From contig CM066913.1 in assembly GCA_033964015.1 (NCBI GenBank), positions 28,670,790-28,734,789 of the forward strand: DNA of 64,000 nt. The letters are read 5' to 3'. Positions 30,401-42,500 of this stretch are shown in pieces (within the stretch, counting starts at the first letter, position 1; every line of letters begins with the position of its first letter). Under the pieces are notes generated by a model. It saw only the letters and a list, made by a program, of their open reading frames with translations, did no database searches and was not told where the DNA came from. The position numbers and the translations under genes are program-made. This DNA comes from Scolanthus callimorphus (taxonomy: Eukaryota > Cnidaria > Anthozoa > Actiniaria > Edwardsiidae).

Positions 30401-33400
30401 GCCGACTAAAAAAAAAATTTACCCCCAAGAACATGAACTACATTACTATTATTATAACTTTGGAGAGTATTGAGTACAAAAGAGGGAATTTATGTCACCA
30501 TCATAACGCCGATTGACTCGTGCTGGCTCTAATATATTAAAGCCCGCCAACATGCTCATTACAGACCAGATAGTACGCCACAATGTTCGCCAAAGTTATA
30601 ATAATGTAGTTTTGAACCGCTACTCAGGCAAGACTTAGTCTCCTTTCTGTTCAGCGAAATAAACATCTACAAAACGGAAGAATTTCAAGCATTGCGTGTT
30701 CCTGGACACGTTACAAGAGGCTGTTACTGCACAGAGGACATGCGTGTTCCAACACAGACATGACCAAGGCATTGTAAATTGCAACGTGCGATCTTTGGCT
30801 ATATTGGTAAAGAGAACAGGCTTTCCAAGCTGTGCACATCCTTCCAGGACAGATCACGTACAGTAGACTACTGATATCATCTTCGCGCGCATCATTCTCA
30901 ATGTCTTTGCCATCAGAATCTTCTCCTTGCTGGTTTCCTTTGTATCACTGTCACTCTCCTCATAGCCTGCATCACTGTCTGCATCGTTCTCACTTTCCTC
31001 ACTCTATTCTATGCTTGTAACGTCGAACTTACGCTGACCTAAGGTGTCAGTTGTTAGCTAGTTCTTTCGAAAATAGTGACTGACCACCAGGCTTTTTTGT
31101 GGGGGTAACCTTTTAAAATGGCATGTATTAGATGTCTTTGTTATGCGCAAGAAGCGCGCCGAAATTTGAAAAATTGTGACCCTCCCCAAATCCTCTCTAA
31201 AAATATTGTGGCCCTCCCTTAAATGAGCCTTAAAAATTTGTGGCCCTCCCCCCAAAAAACATGGTCCTCCCCCCCTCCCCCCTCCTCCCCCCAGTAAATA
31301 ATGACAGCTCCTTTATCGCTCTCATAGGTCTTTAAAATCCCTGTAACTGCAGACAAAGATAATACTGAATCACCATCATTTCAGATTTCAGGAATCAGAA
31401 TATTGAAATGTTGTTAATTTTACCAGTACCAAGGCAAATTTGTTCTAATACTGTAATACCATGAATCCCTGGATTTGCAAACTTCTCTGATAATGTGAAA
31501 ACAAGATTCTTAATTTTATAAATGAAAGGGATCCAGCATAAAGGCTTTAGGTTCTGGGTGAAACAAGATTACACATTGATGATGTGAAATCCAGGAGAGC
31601 ATTTTCACTTATGTTGTCATAGGAACAAGAGTCTGAAGAAATACATTCCCATGGATTTATAAACAATGAAGAAATAGAAAGACGACAAAAAGAACTGGAT
31701 GAGAGGGAGCATGAAATGCTTAATAGGGAGAATGAGCTACAGATGGAAATTGATACTCTTAGAAAAAAGGTAAGATTCTGCATTGTAGCTTTACTAAAAT
31801 ACCACAAGGATACCTTACCCCGAATGTATACCGGTACTTTTTTTTTACTGAATGTATACTGCCTGACAGTGTACTATGTAGTGACTGTAATATTTCCCCT
31901 AAATATTACGCTAAAATAACATGAGAATCCACTCGTTGAACAACAACAACTGAGTCCATTTATTTCTCTGTTCAAACATGGCCGTCCGAGTGTCACCTCG
32001 TGGGGCCTCCAAATAATATGGGCAACACAGGAAGCTACACAGGGAGCCCAATATATTACAGTGACCAATCCCACACATTCTCTTCTATTTTAGCATAATA
32101 TCTAGCTATCATGTCAGCTTATCTAGCTATCACTATCATGATAGTGTTCCCTGCTTGTTGTACGACAGAGATTTGTGTGAATATTTCCACTCACTGATTT
32201 TAAGAGTCATGATTATCATGATTAGCAATACTGTTAATATGTGCATGAGATTTTGCTTTCATTGAATTTTAGAATTTAGAAGTCCAAACTGTGACTGAAG
32301 ACCAGTTCAATTTAGCTGTGGAAGAAGTCCAACAAAAATTTAGGTATAGTATTATTACATCATTTTAAATAATCTTTCCAAACTTCGTAAACTTCTGTAT
32401 AGCTTGTAAGTTCTAGAACTGTAAAATCTTTATTCTCTCTTCAGCCAAAGTCATAGACCATCTGTTTGTCAAGACAAGATGCATGCTGCACTAGACTGTT
32501 ATCATCAACATCCCAAGCAAACCTTGCACTGCTCGAAGCTAGTCCAGGAATTTGTTTCTTGTGTGGAAAAATCTAGACTGGTAAGTTAACCAACATGAAA
32601 CAAAGTAGTGTGCTACCTATGCTGCAGACATAAGGGATGGTGTATGTTATTGATATATGGTCTCCTCCAAGTGAAAAGAGACCTTATATCGGTACAGTAT
32701 TCTGTCAAATTTCTGTTTTGAATAGTGTAAGCAGGTAGCTTGAATTTATATATTACTGAGCATATTGGTCATCCAATGTTTGCATGACAATCCATAGATT
32801 TCAGTCTAAATGTCCAATTTTATAAGGGTCTGTATGGGAATTTTGAACTTCTTTTGCATTTTTCTTGAAAGTATGAAATTCTGTATAAGGGCCCTTTTGC
32901 TTGTTGTGGTTCATATAATTTAATTATGTAGAAGTATGTCAACTTACCATACTGTAATTCAGTGCAATGCTTGCTGCAAGCAGTATTATAAACTTATTAT
33001 TATTATAATCTGCCAATAATATGTAATTCAAGATGGAGGGAATTGAACATTTCAGGCAGGTGGGAGGTGAGGTGTTACAGGAAAGGATCCAGGAGCATCC
33101 CACAATTTTTAAGGTCTACCAGATTAGCTACCAGATTAGCTACCAGATTAGCTACCAGATTAGCTACCAGATTAGCTACCAGATTAGCTACCAGATTAGC
33201 TACCAGATTAGCTACCAGATTAGCTGCCAGATTAGCTACCAGATTAGCTACCAGATTAGCTACCAGATTAGCTACCAGATTAGCTACCAGATTAGCTAAC
33301 AGATTAGCTAACAGATTTGTGAAAAGGCTAAGAGATGATGTAATGGAGTCACTGAAAAAAATAGAGAACCTCATGGAAATCAAGCCACAAAGGCCCAGTA

Positions 33401-33622
33401 TTCTTTCTGGAATATCTTTTAAAAAGGCCCACCTGGATCCTCCACTGGTGTTCATACTCATTTTATTTCCCTGATCAATGTATCCCCCTCCCTTATGCAC
33501 TAAATAAGAAAATTTTGTCAATGCATGTCACAACAATGAAAAATAAATTTAATATGTTTTAATTTCACCAATGTTAGTTTTCTATTTTGTTCCAGACTAA
33601 ATTACAAGAATCAAAGTCTTAA
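27440..33622 (+). CDS. CHCHD3: MICOS complex subunit MIC19/MIC25-type (CHCHD3/CHCHD6 family)
   Basis: Inner-membrane-associated mitochondrial protein of the MICOS complex, which keeps cristae junctions. Seven exons with GT/AG ends and consistent phases: 27440-27514, 27654-27729, 29326-29426, 31623-31769, 32273-32343, 32445-32580, 33596-33622 (stop TAA), giving 210 residues, close to the usual size of about 230. The N-terminus MGSGES offers a glycine at position 2 suited to N-myristoylation, as in vertebrate CHCHD3. It is followed by RRVTVERDSEDNGVGIVR and ISESVVRRLKGQ, matching the family's N-terminal region. The middle (about 51-145) is a charged coiled coil. The C-terminus is a CHCH domain: DCYHQHPKQTLHC (Cx10C) and CSKLVQEFVSC (Cx9C). 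The start codon has A at -3. The choice between CHCHD3 and CHCHD6 cannot be made here, because cnidarians may have a single gene. The gene is divergent from the receptor-like gene about 1.2 kb away. Confidence 0.9.
27895..28082. mobile_element. MITE family A (GGTTTTCATCCG ends), MIC19 intron 2
   Basis: Ends GAGCGGTTTTCATCCGACTG and the inverse of CAGTAGGATGAAAACCACTC. A second copy is at 34358-34519. Confidence 0.88.
28090..28274. mobile_element. MITE family B (TTAGTCAAATNACACTAGT ends), MIC19 intron 2
   Basis: Begins TTAGTCAAATAACACTAGTA and closes CTAGTGCAATTTCACTAA. Internal text AAAACGTTTTCTGG and CTGACACTTTTCGC is shared with the copy at 34154-34326. Abuts the family A element with only a few bases between. 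Confidence 0.88.
28498..28791 (+). mobile_element. MITE, copy 2 of the inverted pair
   Basis: Reverse-complement relative of 24481-24776: AACAATTAGACCTCAAGGCC ... CCAACTAGTTGG ... AATCAGAATGCAGGATTTGT. Lies in MIC19 intron 2. Confidence 0.88.
29690..29895. repeat. Dispersed repeat, relative of 19860-20030
   Basis: Shares TTTTGGGCTCATGAGGTCTG, GTATGTATTTCAGCATGACT and TTGATCAAAG with the other copy. Lies in MIC19 intron 3; class not identified. Confidence 0.55.
30178..31313. mobile_element. AGGGAACTGTCATTATTTAC-TIR element, 1.1 kb, MIC19 intron 3
   Basis: Left AGGGAACTGTCATTATTTAC and right GTAAATAATGACAGCTCCTT are inverted copies, each backed by a G/C-rich tract and by AAAAATTT(A/G)CCCTC-like repeats. 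Internal ORFs show no transposase similarity that I can see. Confidence 0.87.
33115..33312. repeat. 12-bp minisatellite in MIC19 intron 6
   Basis: About 16 tandem copies of CTACCAGATTAG with one CTGCC variant and AAC variants at the end. Open in several frames because 12 is divisible by three; not coding. Confidence 0.95.
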
Positions 33623-33855
33623 CCCACTAGTGCCTGTAAGAGAAGATATAACCAAGGCAATAGCATATTTAACATTATTAGCTAATTGCCTAAATGTTGC
33701 ATTACCCTCAGATGTGCATAACAGTATGTCAATGAAACAACAGTGTTCAAGCAACACTTAAATTGCAAGTCTTCATATTTAGTAGGCGGATTTGTTTTAT
33801 TCCTAATGAATTGTCAATTTCTGAGTGACTACTATGTTACTTGCCTTTTGGTGGA

Positions 33856-33861
33856 AATAAA
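33856..33861 (+). promoter_or_regulatory. Candidate polyadenylation signal of MIC19
   Basis: AATAAA 234 bases after the stop codon, followed by a T/G-rich stretch (GTTGGTGTGGTATTC). This is the first such signal in the 3' region. Confidence 0.5.
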
Positions 33862-34153
33862 CTTTTAGTAATTGTTAGGAGTTGGTGTGGTATTCTGGTA
33901 TGAATTTTGTCAGTGATTTGATTTTTGCCATAAGTTAACGTCCTGATTGCCTGGGATTCTGTGATCATGTGAACATGATACATGCATACCGCCAGGGACA
34001 TCAACAATGAAGATTTTTCGCTCCATCTCCCGGGAAAAATTGAAGATGGCTGTCATGCGTTAACTGTATTTCTCCCGGGAGAATTTCAGAAAATGTCGCC
34101 ATTTCAAGGCAGTCTCCAGATTTTTTGTGCATGCTCAGAGGCCAATAATTGTT

Positions 34154-34326
34154 TTAGTCAAATCACACTGGTAGGTCAACTTGCATAGCCAAAAACGTTT
34201 TCTGGGTCATTTGTCATTTTCTGGCTTTCAAAACTGACACTTTTCGCTAGTAGTAGGCTTATAACCTACTAGTAGCTCAACCAATCAGAACGCATTGACA
34301 ATAGACCACTAGTGTGATTTGACTAA
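34154..34326. mobile_element. MITE family B, second copy
   Basis: Ends TTAGTCAAATCACACTGGT and ACTAGTGTGATTTGACTAA. Same internal words as 28090-28274. Confidence 0.88.
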
Positions 34327-34357
34327 ACAAGTACAATGGCAACAGATCTGAAATTAT

Positions 34358-34519
34358 AGAGTGGTTTTCATCCGGCTGTGAAACAAAAACTAATGGTCAG
34401 TGTTTAATAGTGTCTACTAGTCATAATTACAAAAGAAAATACAATAAAAATGACTTTCGTAGTGTATAGTAGTGCCTATTTGGTTAGTATCTATTTCACA
34501 GTCGGATGAAAACCACTCT
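34358..34519. mobile_element. MITE family A, second copy
   Basis: Ends GAGTGGTTTTCATCCGGCTG and CAGTCGGATGAAAACCACTC. Here it follows family B, whereas at 27.9 kb it precedes it. Confidence 0.88.
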
Positions 34520-34996
34520 AATTGGGCAGTGGGAAACAGTTGCCTGAATGGAGGTCACCTAAATTTTAGAATAGACCGATTCGACGTAATTTTGTATTTG
34601 TCTGATTGGAAATTTGAACCAATGAAAGATCTCTCTGAAAGTAGTCAAATTGCCAAGTTTGGGGGTTGTAGCCTGTTTAGGAGTGAAGTTATGAGCCCGC
34701 GAATACGTGACTTTTTACACGCGTTTATATGGCTGAAGGCCACTACAAACCTCTGTAAAATTTCGAGATTTCATTACCCTGTAACTTTTCTTCTGAGCAA
34801 GATACGAACTTCAAATGTTTCATGTTGACTAGTTTCAACATGTTTCAAGGATTTCTTCCATCAGTTAAAAACTTTCCAATAAGACAAGTAAATCAACTAC
34901 CTCAAATAATACGTCGAATCGGTGTATCCATGCTGACATACGTCAGAGAATGTACCGTAGTCAAGGAAGTTTAAATACCAAAAAAACATTGTGTCA

Positions 34997-35092
34997 GGGA
35001 CTGATCGTTTATTAGTCCACGGGGCACTTCCAAATTTTTTACCCAGCCAAATTCCACCGCCCTCCCCGTGGACGTAATAAACGATCGGTCCC
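34997..35092. mobile_element. Small AGGGACTGATCGTTTATTA-TIR element
   Basis: AGGGACTGATCGTTTATTAG and TAATAAACGATCGGTCCCT are inverted, with CCACGGGG / CCCCGTGG inside. Only about 96 bp. Confidence 0.85.
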
Positions 35093-35145
35093 TTCCAACA
35101 AAAAAATAAAAAAAATTGACAAGGGCCACCGAATACACAACTTTG

Positions 35146-35526
35146 CTAATACATGGAACACCTCGGATCAAGCCCCCCAAGAAGCAATTTTGTTACTTGC
35201 TGCAAGTAACAAAAGAAGGAAGCCACGGGCGAAAAGAGGCGCTCTCTGGAAACAAGAAGGCTTGCCGACCGACTGATAATTATGTACAAGATACAAAATG
35301 GCCTGGTGGATCTAGGAAATAACATCGTCCAGCCCTTCATCGCAAGTCACGTCACTTTAACTGTCTGGCACTTCTCATTCCACCTTCACGCACGGACTAT
35401 CATAAATATTCATACGTCCCCAGGACAACGCGTGACTGGAACTTTCTGCCGGACACAGTGGTGATGGCCCCCAGCCTCGATGCCTTTAAGGGGCGGCTCT
35501 GGGCCCACCTCCTCACCACCGACTGA
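35146..35526 (+). mobile_element. Truncated LINE 3' end (non-LTR retrotransposon)
   Basis: Frames with interruptions read MYKIQNGLVDLGNN, then VPRTTRDWNFLPDTVVMAPS and LDAFKGRLWAHLLTTD before a stop. This is the typical C-terminal end of CR1/Jockey-type reverse transcriptase polyproteins (RDWN-LP pattern followed by S-FK-L). It is 5'-truncated and frameshifted. Confidence 0.75.
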
Positions 35527-35655
35527 CCGATAGTACCTTTGTTTTAATCTGCACCTGCACTCGCGTCGAATTTTAATTTCTCACATCAGCACAGCACAGC
35601 ACACGCCCACAAGAATCTTCCGCACAGAAGGGCTCATAAGGAAGAAGAAGAAGGC

Positions 35656-36000
35656 GGGCGCTTTCCATTTGGCAAAAAATCTCGGTTTGAATTCCCAGTA
35701 GTTCTCTGAGTCAAATGGAAAGGTCTCAATCCGGTAATTCACGAGAACAGCCACGATTGGACGAAAGTCCGGGAACGGTCTGCACCGCTTTCCATTTGAC
35801 CCGGAATTTCCGGGAATTTCGGTCAGAAATCAAATGGAAAGGGGCAAATTCCCGGAAATTCCGAGTTCTCCGAAAATTCCCAATTTTGGGGTAAGCTCAA
35901 AAGGTGGTCCCAAATTTCCGAAACTTTTTCCCGGGTTTGGCGCTTTCCATTTGACTTCTAACCGAAAATTCCGGGATTTTTTGACAAATGGAAAGCGCCC
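35656..36000. mobile_element. GGGCGCTTTCCATTTG-TIR element upstream of HFM1
   Basis: Ends GGGCGCTTTCCATTTGGCAA and the inverse of TTGACAAATGGAAAGCGCCC. The word CTTTCCATTTGAC or its complement recurs inside at about 35700, 35790, 35830 and 35940. Ends 590 bases before the HFM1 start codon. Confidence 0.85.
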
Positions 36001-36589
36001 TCTTTGTTGGCCCGATTGAAATACCACAGGAAACCCAAGTACCAACTTATCGTTTTCACATCTTCTTCACTTTCACCCGTGTCCTTAGAAAGGATAAGCT
36101 ATCATGCGACTTTTCTTTCATATGGCGATTGTCCCATTTCGGTCCGGAATAAATAGCGCCTTTGGGAAGAAATTTCAAATTTCTTCTGATGTATTTGCTA
36201 TTTCCGGTCCGGTAACTTCCCGCCAAAAATCGGGCGCGCGCGCCCACCGCACCAGCTTAAAAATAAATCTCGAAACATTTGCTCAACGTTTGTTTACACT
36301 TTTTTACCTGTACGACGTATGAATTTGGGCGTAAAGACTATTTCTCTGTCCTCATATTTTGCTTCTTTCACGGCGTTTTAATAGTGGAATGTGCCCGTAA
36401 AAATTTTGGCACGTATATTGCAGCGTCACTGTAAGTACTTGTTTTGTTTTGCGTTCCCTGCGTCTGCGAGCAGCTGCATTTTCTTTTAATTTTCGTGTGT
36501 TTTTCAACTACGCAAAAGTATCTACAGAAGACAGAAGTGGCCTCTGCTGGCAGGGAAACCTTCAAGTTAAGTTTACTTAAATTAAACAG

Positions 36590-39500
36590 ATGAGTTGGAG
36601 GTTTAGCCTTTCGTCGTCTCCTTGCCTGGAGGCTTCCTTTGACGAAAATCTGTTTGACCTCGATATTGACGATGGATGTCATAATGATGGAGCTACGCAG
36701 CAGAAAACTTTGTAAGTAAATGTTATTTTTGCCTGCCTGTATCTTCCGTTTTTTTACGTGGTATTTAAAACCTCATTGTCTTCATATCAGTGGATTATTT
36801 TCCATTCATTTCAGAAAAACTCGAAGACTGCCTCTGACTCCCCCAGACGTGGGCGACATATTTTCTCAGTTTTCTTCCCAAAAAGACGTCATCTCTACTC
36901 AAAATTTCATAGATAACTGTGCTAAGTTTGGATCATCTAGTCGACAAAAGGATATACCATCCAACTCTCTTGGTATTAATTCATGGAGAGCTGATTCGAG
37001 TGGCTCAAATTTTCACAATGACACTAACAGAAAAAGGTTAAAAAGCAGAGATAGCTTATTTCATTCCCCACCCTCAATGGAGGAAGATGAGCAAGATGAA
37101 TACTTATATCCTGAGGACTCGCCAGAGTTTTTCACTACTCAGAGTTTTGGTAGTGACAGGGAACTTTCATCAGGAATTCTGCACAGTCAAGGTATGTAAA
37201 GGGCCAATTACATGGAGAATTTCAGCCCGGGCTGAATTTTTGTTGTGATTATGTGTGGCATCGCCATCTTGCAACTAAAGCGCATGTCCTTTGACTTTTT
37301 CACTGTATAGAAGATTAGCATGGGTGCAAATTTCCAGCCCGGGCTGAAATTCTGCTGCGATTACATGGTGAATTTTTGCCAAACAACCAGGGCTGAAAAT
37401 CCTAGCCTGGGTTGCTCTGACCGGGACAGGATTTTCAAACCGGGCTGAATTTCAGCCGGGGCTGAGTTTTACCAGAATTTTGCAGTTAGGGGCAGGCTTG
37501 AACTTAAGAATAAAACATTGGTGCAATTTTACACCTTAAAAAAGTTAAGGCCTTTTTCTGAAATATAGGTATAGTTGAATTACTGAGAATTTGATAAATC
37601 TGAAATTTACAGAGGCATAATATCCCCAAGTCACATTTTAGTTTCATGAGGGGACCCAGCCTTGTGCCCTCCAACTGGCTATGCTACTAAATATACTTTT
37701 GTGTTGGTTTTGGTTGGGGGGCGGGGGGGAACTCCCCTATTTTTGGGGCGGGGGTGCTCCTGCATCTGGTACCTTTTAGGGGTAAAATTCGAAAACTAGA
37801 ATTTTTTCCAGATAGGTACCTCTTTAGTGGTCTGTTCTAACAAACCAAGCAACAATGTTTTATCAATATCACACTTGTTGGTACCTTTTAGGGGTCAAAA
37901 TCAACTAAGCCACACCCTTTTTGGTACCTTTTAGGGGTAAAATCAAAAGTTCCAGATGAGCACCCATGCCCCAAAAATAGGGTAGTCTCATGAGGAATAT
38001 TTCATGGTATGCCTAAAAAAAGCATTGTATAACTAGTATGTTTGCATATCAATGACATTTTAGGGCATGATATAGTGCCCAGAAGGGATGTGACACCTGC
38101 TCTACAACTTGAAACTAGTGAATACTCTATGACAACACCAAATCCTCTGCTTATTCCTGGTGGGTATGAAACTCAACTTTTTCTGGAAGTACAAAAATGT
38201 ATGTTATGTATTATATCCCTGACCTGTGCTTACAATACATAGAACTAGAGAGAGAGGTGGAAAGTAGATGTCCTTGTTACTGAGTTAGCACCAACCTTTT
38301 TCAAAATATCCCACACCCAATAGCACAATGTGTGTTTCCAAAAAATATCCATACCCCCCATGGAAGGGTGTTGAGAAATGACCCCCCCCCCCCCCCCCCA
38401 CCCCTCTGAATTTCTGAAGAAAAATACAGTATTTGTATGGAAAATATCAGGTAAATTGACCCCCCCACCCCTCTGGAATTTCCAATCCCTTCCATAGGGG
38501 GTATGGATATTTTTTTGGAAACACACAATGCTTTTTCTGCTTGCTTGATGTCAAATGTGTTCTTTTGGAGTTACCAGGTTGCCTAAACACACCCCTCTTC
38601 CACAACTTGGACATACCCCTCCCCCCTGGAATTTCCAGGGGTCCTCGACCCCTCCCCCTAGGAATTTCCAGGGCTCAGCTAGATCCCCTCTCCATTGAAT
38701 CTCCAGGGCTTATATTAGATATATCCCTCCCCACTGGAATTTTCCCGGTGTGGAAAGGAACTGCAATAAGCCGTTGAGACACACATGTGACTTCTTGTGT
38801 CAACATATTTTTGTAGCACCAACTCCTAGTTATGCTGACCAAAGAGGAATGGTTAAACTTCGCTCTACTTCAGAAATACGTATCCTTATAAATTAAACAT
38901 GTTTCGATGTATTATGAACCACGATTTGAAGTTCATGATTGTAATTCCACCTCTGAAAGCGCAGCAGTTCACGTCAAATTATGTCCCAAGTGTATTAACC
39001 ACATTGTTGTGTGATAGCGTTAGTGTAGGTAGTTGTAGTAGCTTAATCAATTATCTTTAACTCAACTCTAGCGGAGAAATATCGTTCAGTGTTTAGCCAG
39101 TTTCCTTATTTCAACATTGTTCAATCAAGAGTCTTGGATGAGGTAAGGGACGTGTCATTATTTAGCGGTGGGGAGGGCTACCATTTCGTAAGCAAGGCTC
39201 CCAAAACAAAAATAGGACCCACCCGTTGAACATAACAAAAAAATTGTGACCCTCCCCCTGTCGCAGGTCAAAAAAACTTAGGATCCTCCCCCGTCCCCTA
39301 TTTGACCTAGTAGATGACATTTTACAGAAAGAGAGGGCACATTTTTCTTTCGTTGCGCGCGAAGCGCGCCCAAATTTTGATAAACGCATTGGCAAATTAT
39401 ATGTACCACCCACGTGCGGCACTAGTTTTTGACCCCCCATGCAGGGGAAAAGTTGCGGAGAAAAGGGCAAAAGTTGCGGGAGCTGTTGCGGGAATTTATA

Positions 39501-42500
39501 AAATTTGCAAGGAGAAGAAAACACAAAAAGCGCATAATATTGTTTCAGCCGGGATTTCATTAGATATGTTACGGAAAGTTGCGGGTTTTGGCGAAAGTCA
39601 ACATCCTCTATATTAGTTTCAATGCGTGATTGTACAAAGTTGAACCTCATGCGTGATTGAACTAACAGTCGACATCAATAGAAAATTATGGAGATTCTGT
39701 CTAAGAAGGGACAAGTACGAACTGGGAAGCATTCTATCTATCAAATATTGCGGCGAAGACTTTTTGTTCCGCGCGTGAAATGACGTTCTTTTCTTTCTGA
39801 AAAACGCTAGTTTTAGCAGACTGATAAACAGTCAAGCGTCAGAGAAAGGGGTAGATGAACATTACGTTTTTCGTGTATAGAATACAAAGTTTACTATACA
39901 CAAAGTTAAGTAGAAAAATGCAAATGATAGAGAAGTTGCTGAAAAAAATTTGGACCCTCCCTCTAGACACGCGAAAAAAATTAGGACCCTCCCCACAAAA
40001 ATGGAAGCCCTCCCCCCCGCTAAATAATGACACGTCCCTAATTTAATAATAACAACAACAGCAGCACTAGCAGCAACAACAACAACATGACTGCACATAT
40101 CAGGTCAAACCTAAGAGTATAATGATCCATTTACTGTCACCTGTGGGTGTCCACCAAAAATGACTAATGTAGCCAACCTGAAATCAGGTCCACTTTCTGT
40201 CTATAGGAAATCACGATAAAGTGCAGTGGCTTGTTTGCAGGTATTTTACACAGATAGGCCAATGGTTGTATGTGCACCAACAGGATCTGGTAAAACCGTC
40301 ATATTTGAATTGGCCATCATTCGTCTACTGATGACAAGCGGACCAGATATCAGCAAAACCAAAATCGTGTACAGTAAGTAAAAACTAGCACTTAATGGGC
40401 GGTGGTTGCTGTGAGTGACAGCTGCTTGCGGAAGATTGAGTGTGTTACTTATCAAATAGATCTGGTTTTGCGTGCGTGTGTACTGTAATAGATACACAGA
40501 TGACGTCACAGAATGTCATGAACAAAAACGTACGCAACGAGACGCAGTCGAGTTACGTGACTGTTGTTCATGACATTCTGTGACGTCTTCTGTGTATCTA
40601 TTACAGTACATACGCACAAAAAACGAGATCTATTTGTTTTATACAATAACAAACAGGGATTTTTGTCAACCGTGTGGCTGTACTCTTATAGCAACATGGC
40701 ACTCGACCAATCAGAGCACGCGATTTACTAGTGTTGTTAGTAATATTCGTTTCATTTGTCTATCGTCAAAAGTGGCTCCCATGAAGGCCCTTTGTAGCGA
40801 GAGATGCGCGGACTGGACGGCAAAGTTTGCTCCACTGGGTCTCAAGTGTAAAGAGGTCACAGGTGACAGTGAGTTGGAAGACTACTTCGAAATACGGGAC
40901 ATCAACATTGTCATGACCACACCCGTGAGTAACGAGCAGTCTATCTATATACGTCAGGTCATGATTGCACGAATTAAAATGCAAAACATAAGTTTAACTT
41001 TTATGATTTGAAGAAGTAACGTGTACTAATGTATTTCGTTGAGCGACATGTTCAGGTTGAAGTAAAGTACGATTATTGTCCCGACTGGGACAATTCTTGG
41101 TTTTCAGTTGTCACGTGACTAAATTTATCTCCCCAAATATACTTTGAAATGCTGTATACTCAACAGAACTGTAAAGAGAACACAAAATGATGTTTCTTGG
41201 GTAAATTTGAGGCCTATTGAGTGCTTTCCGAGCGAAATATATGCAAATGAATTCGCGCCATTTTCGCCATGTTGGTGCCCAAGCAGATGAGCACCAACAT
41301 CTGGCGGCCAAATTACCAGTTCTTTCTTCAAAACGGCTATTTAACGGATGACAAGCGGACCAGATATCAGCAAAACCAAAATCGTGTACAGTAAGTAAAA
41401 GGCCTATTGAGTGCTTTCCGAGCGAAATATATGCAAATGAATTCGCGCCATTTTCGCCATGTTGGTGCCCAAGCAAATGAGCACCAACATCTGGCGGCCA
41501 AATTACCAGTTCTTTCTTCAAAACGGCTATTTAACGGATGACAAGCGGACCAGATATCAGCAAAACCAAAATCGTGTACAGTAAGTAAAAAACTAGCACT
41601 TAATGGGCGGTGGTTGCTGTGAGTGACAGCTGCTTGCGGAAGATTGAGTGTGTTAATTATCAAATAAATCTGGTTTTGCGTGCGTGTGTACTGTAATAGA
41701 TACACAGATGACGTCACAGAATGTCATGAACAAAAAAGTACGCAACGAGACGCAGTCGAGTTACGTGACTGTTGTTCATGACATTCTGTGACGTCTTCTG
41801 TGTATCTATTACAGTACATACGCACCAACATCTGGCGGCCAAATTACCAGTTCTTTCTTCAAAACGGCTATTTAACGGATCATATCAACAAAACTCTTGT
41901 CAAAATGGTAAGATATGAATATTTATAACATTCTAGTTTGTCTAGATTGTAAGAACTAAGCAAATTGAGTGAAATACGGAACGCTCAAAATATGTGACTG
42001 GTGTTGCGTGACACCAATAGCTTCAGCGATATCTCCGGAACTACGTGGCAGAAAGTGCCGAAATTTGGTGTGATGACTTCTTCAGTAGACTTATAATCAA
42101 CACTGAAAGTACATCTCCGTAGAGGTTTTAGTTTAGAAGTTAGCACGTGAAAACCACCAATTGGCACAGTACCAAGGAAGGCATACCATCTTACTTGTAC
42201 AATATTGTTACAGGAAAAATGGGACAGTATGACAAGAAAGTGGAAGGACAACAAATCCATTGTCCAAAGCGTACAACTTTTTCTCGTTGATGAGGTACGT
42301 TTAACGCTCAACAGGTAATACGAAGCTAGAATCACGGCTAAGAATCATCGTTAACCTACTTTGCAGGCAACGTTTCTTCAGTTGCAGCTAAAAGAAATCA
42401 ATGCAAGCAGTTTGGCCAATTTCCAAATTCGATACATAAGCACTTTGGCATCTTTGTTTTGCGAGGAAGAGTTTTTAGCATGATCTTCAGGACCCTATAA

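Noticed and set aside
30832..31020. Plus-strand ORF inside the 1.1-kb TIR element as a transposase remnant
   Set aside because: Low-complexity Ser/Pro/His composition and no catalytic motif.
33033..33521. ORFs with QISYQISY / TRLATRLA / ANLVANLV repeats
   Set aside because: Frames of a 12-bp intronic minisatellite inside MIC19.
41111..41717. Minus-strand ORFs (KKELVIWPPDVGAHLLGHQH and related)
   Set aside because: Lie on the duplicated intronic segments of HFM1 and repeat because the DNA is duplicated; no protein family recognised.
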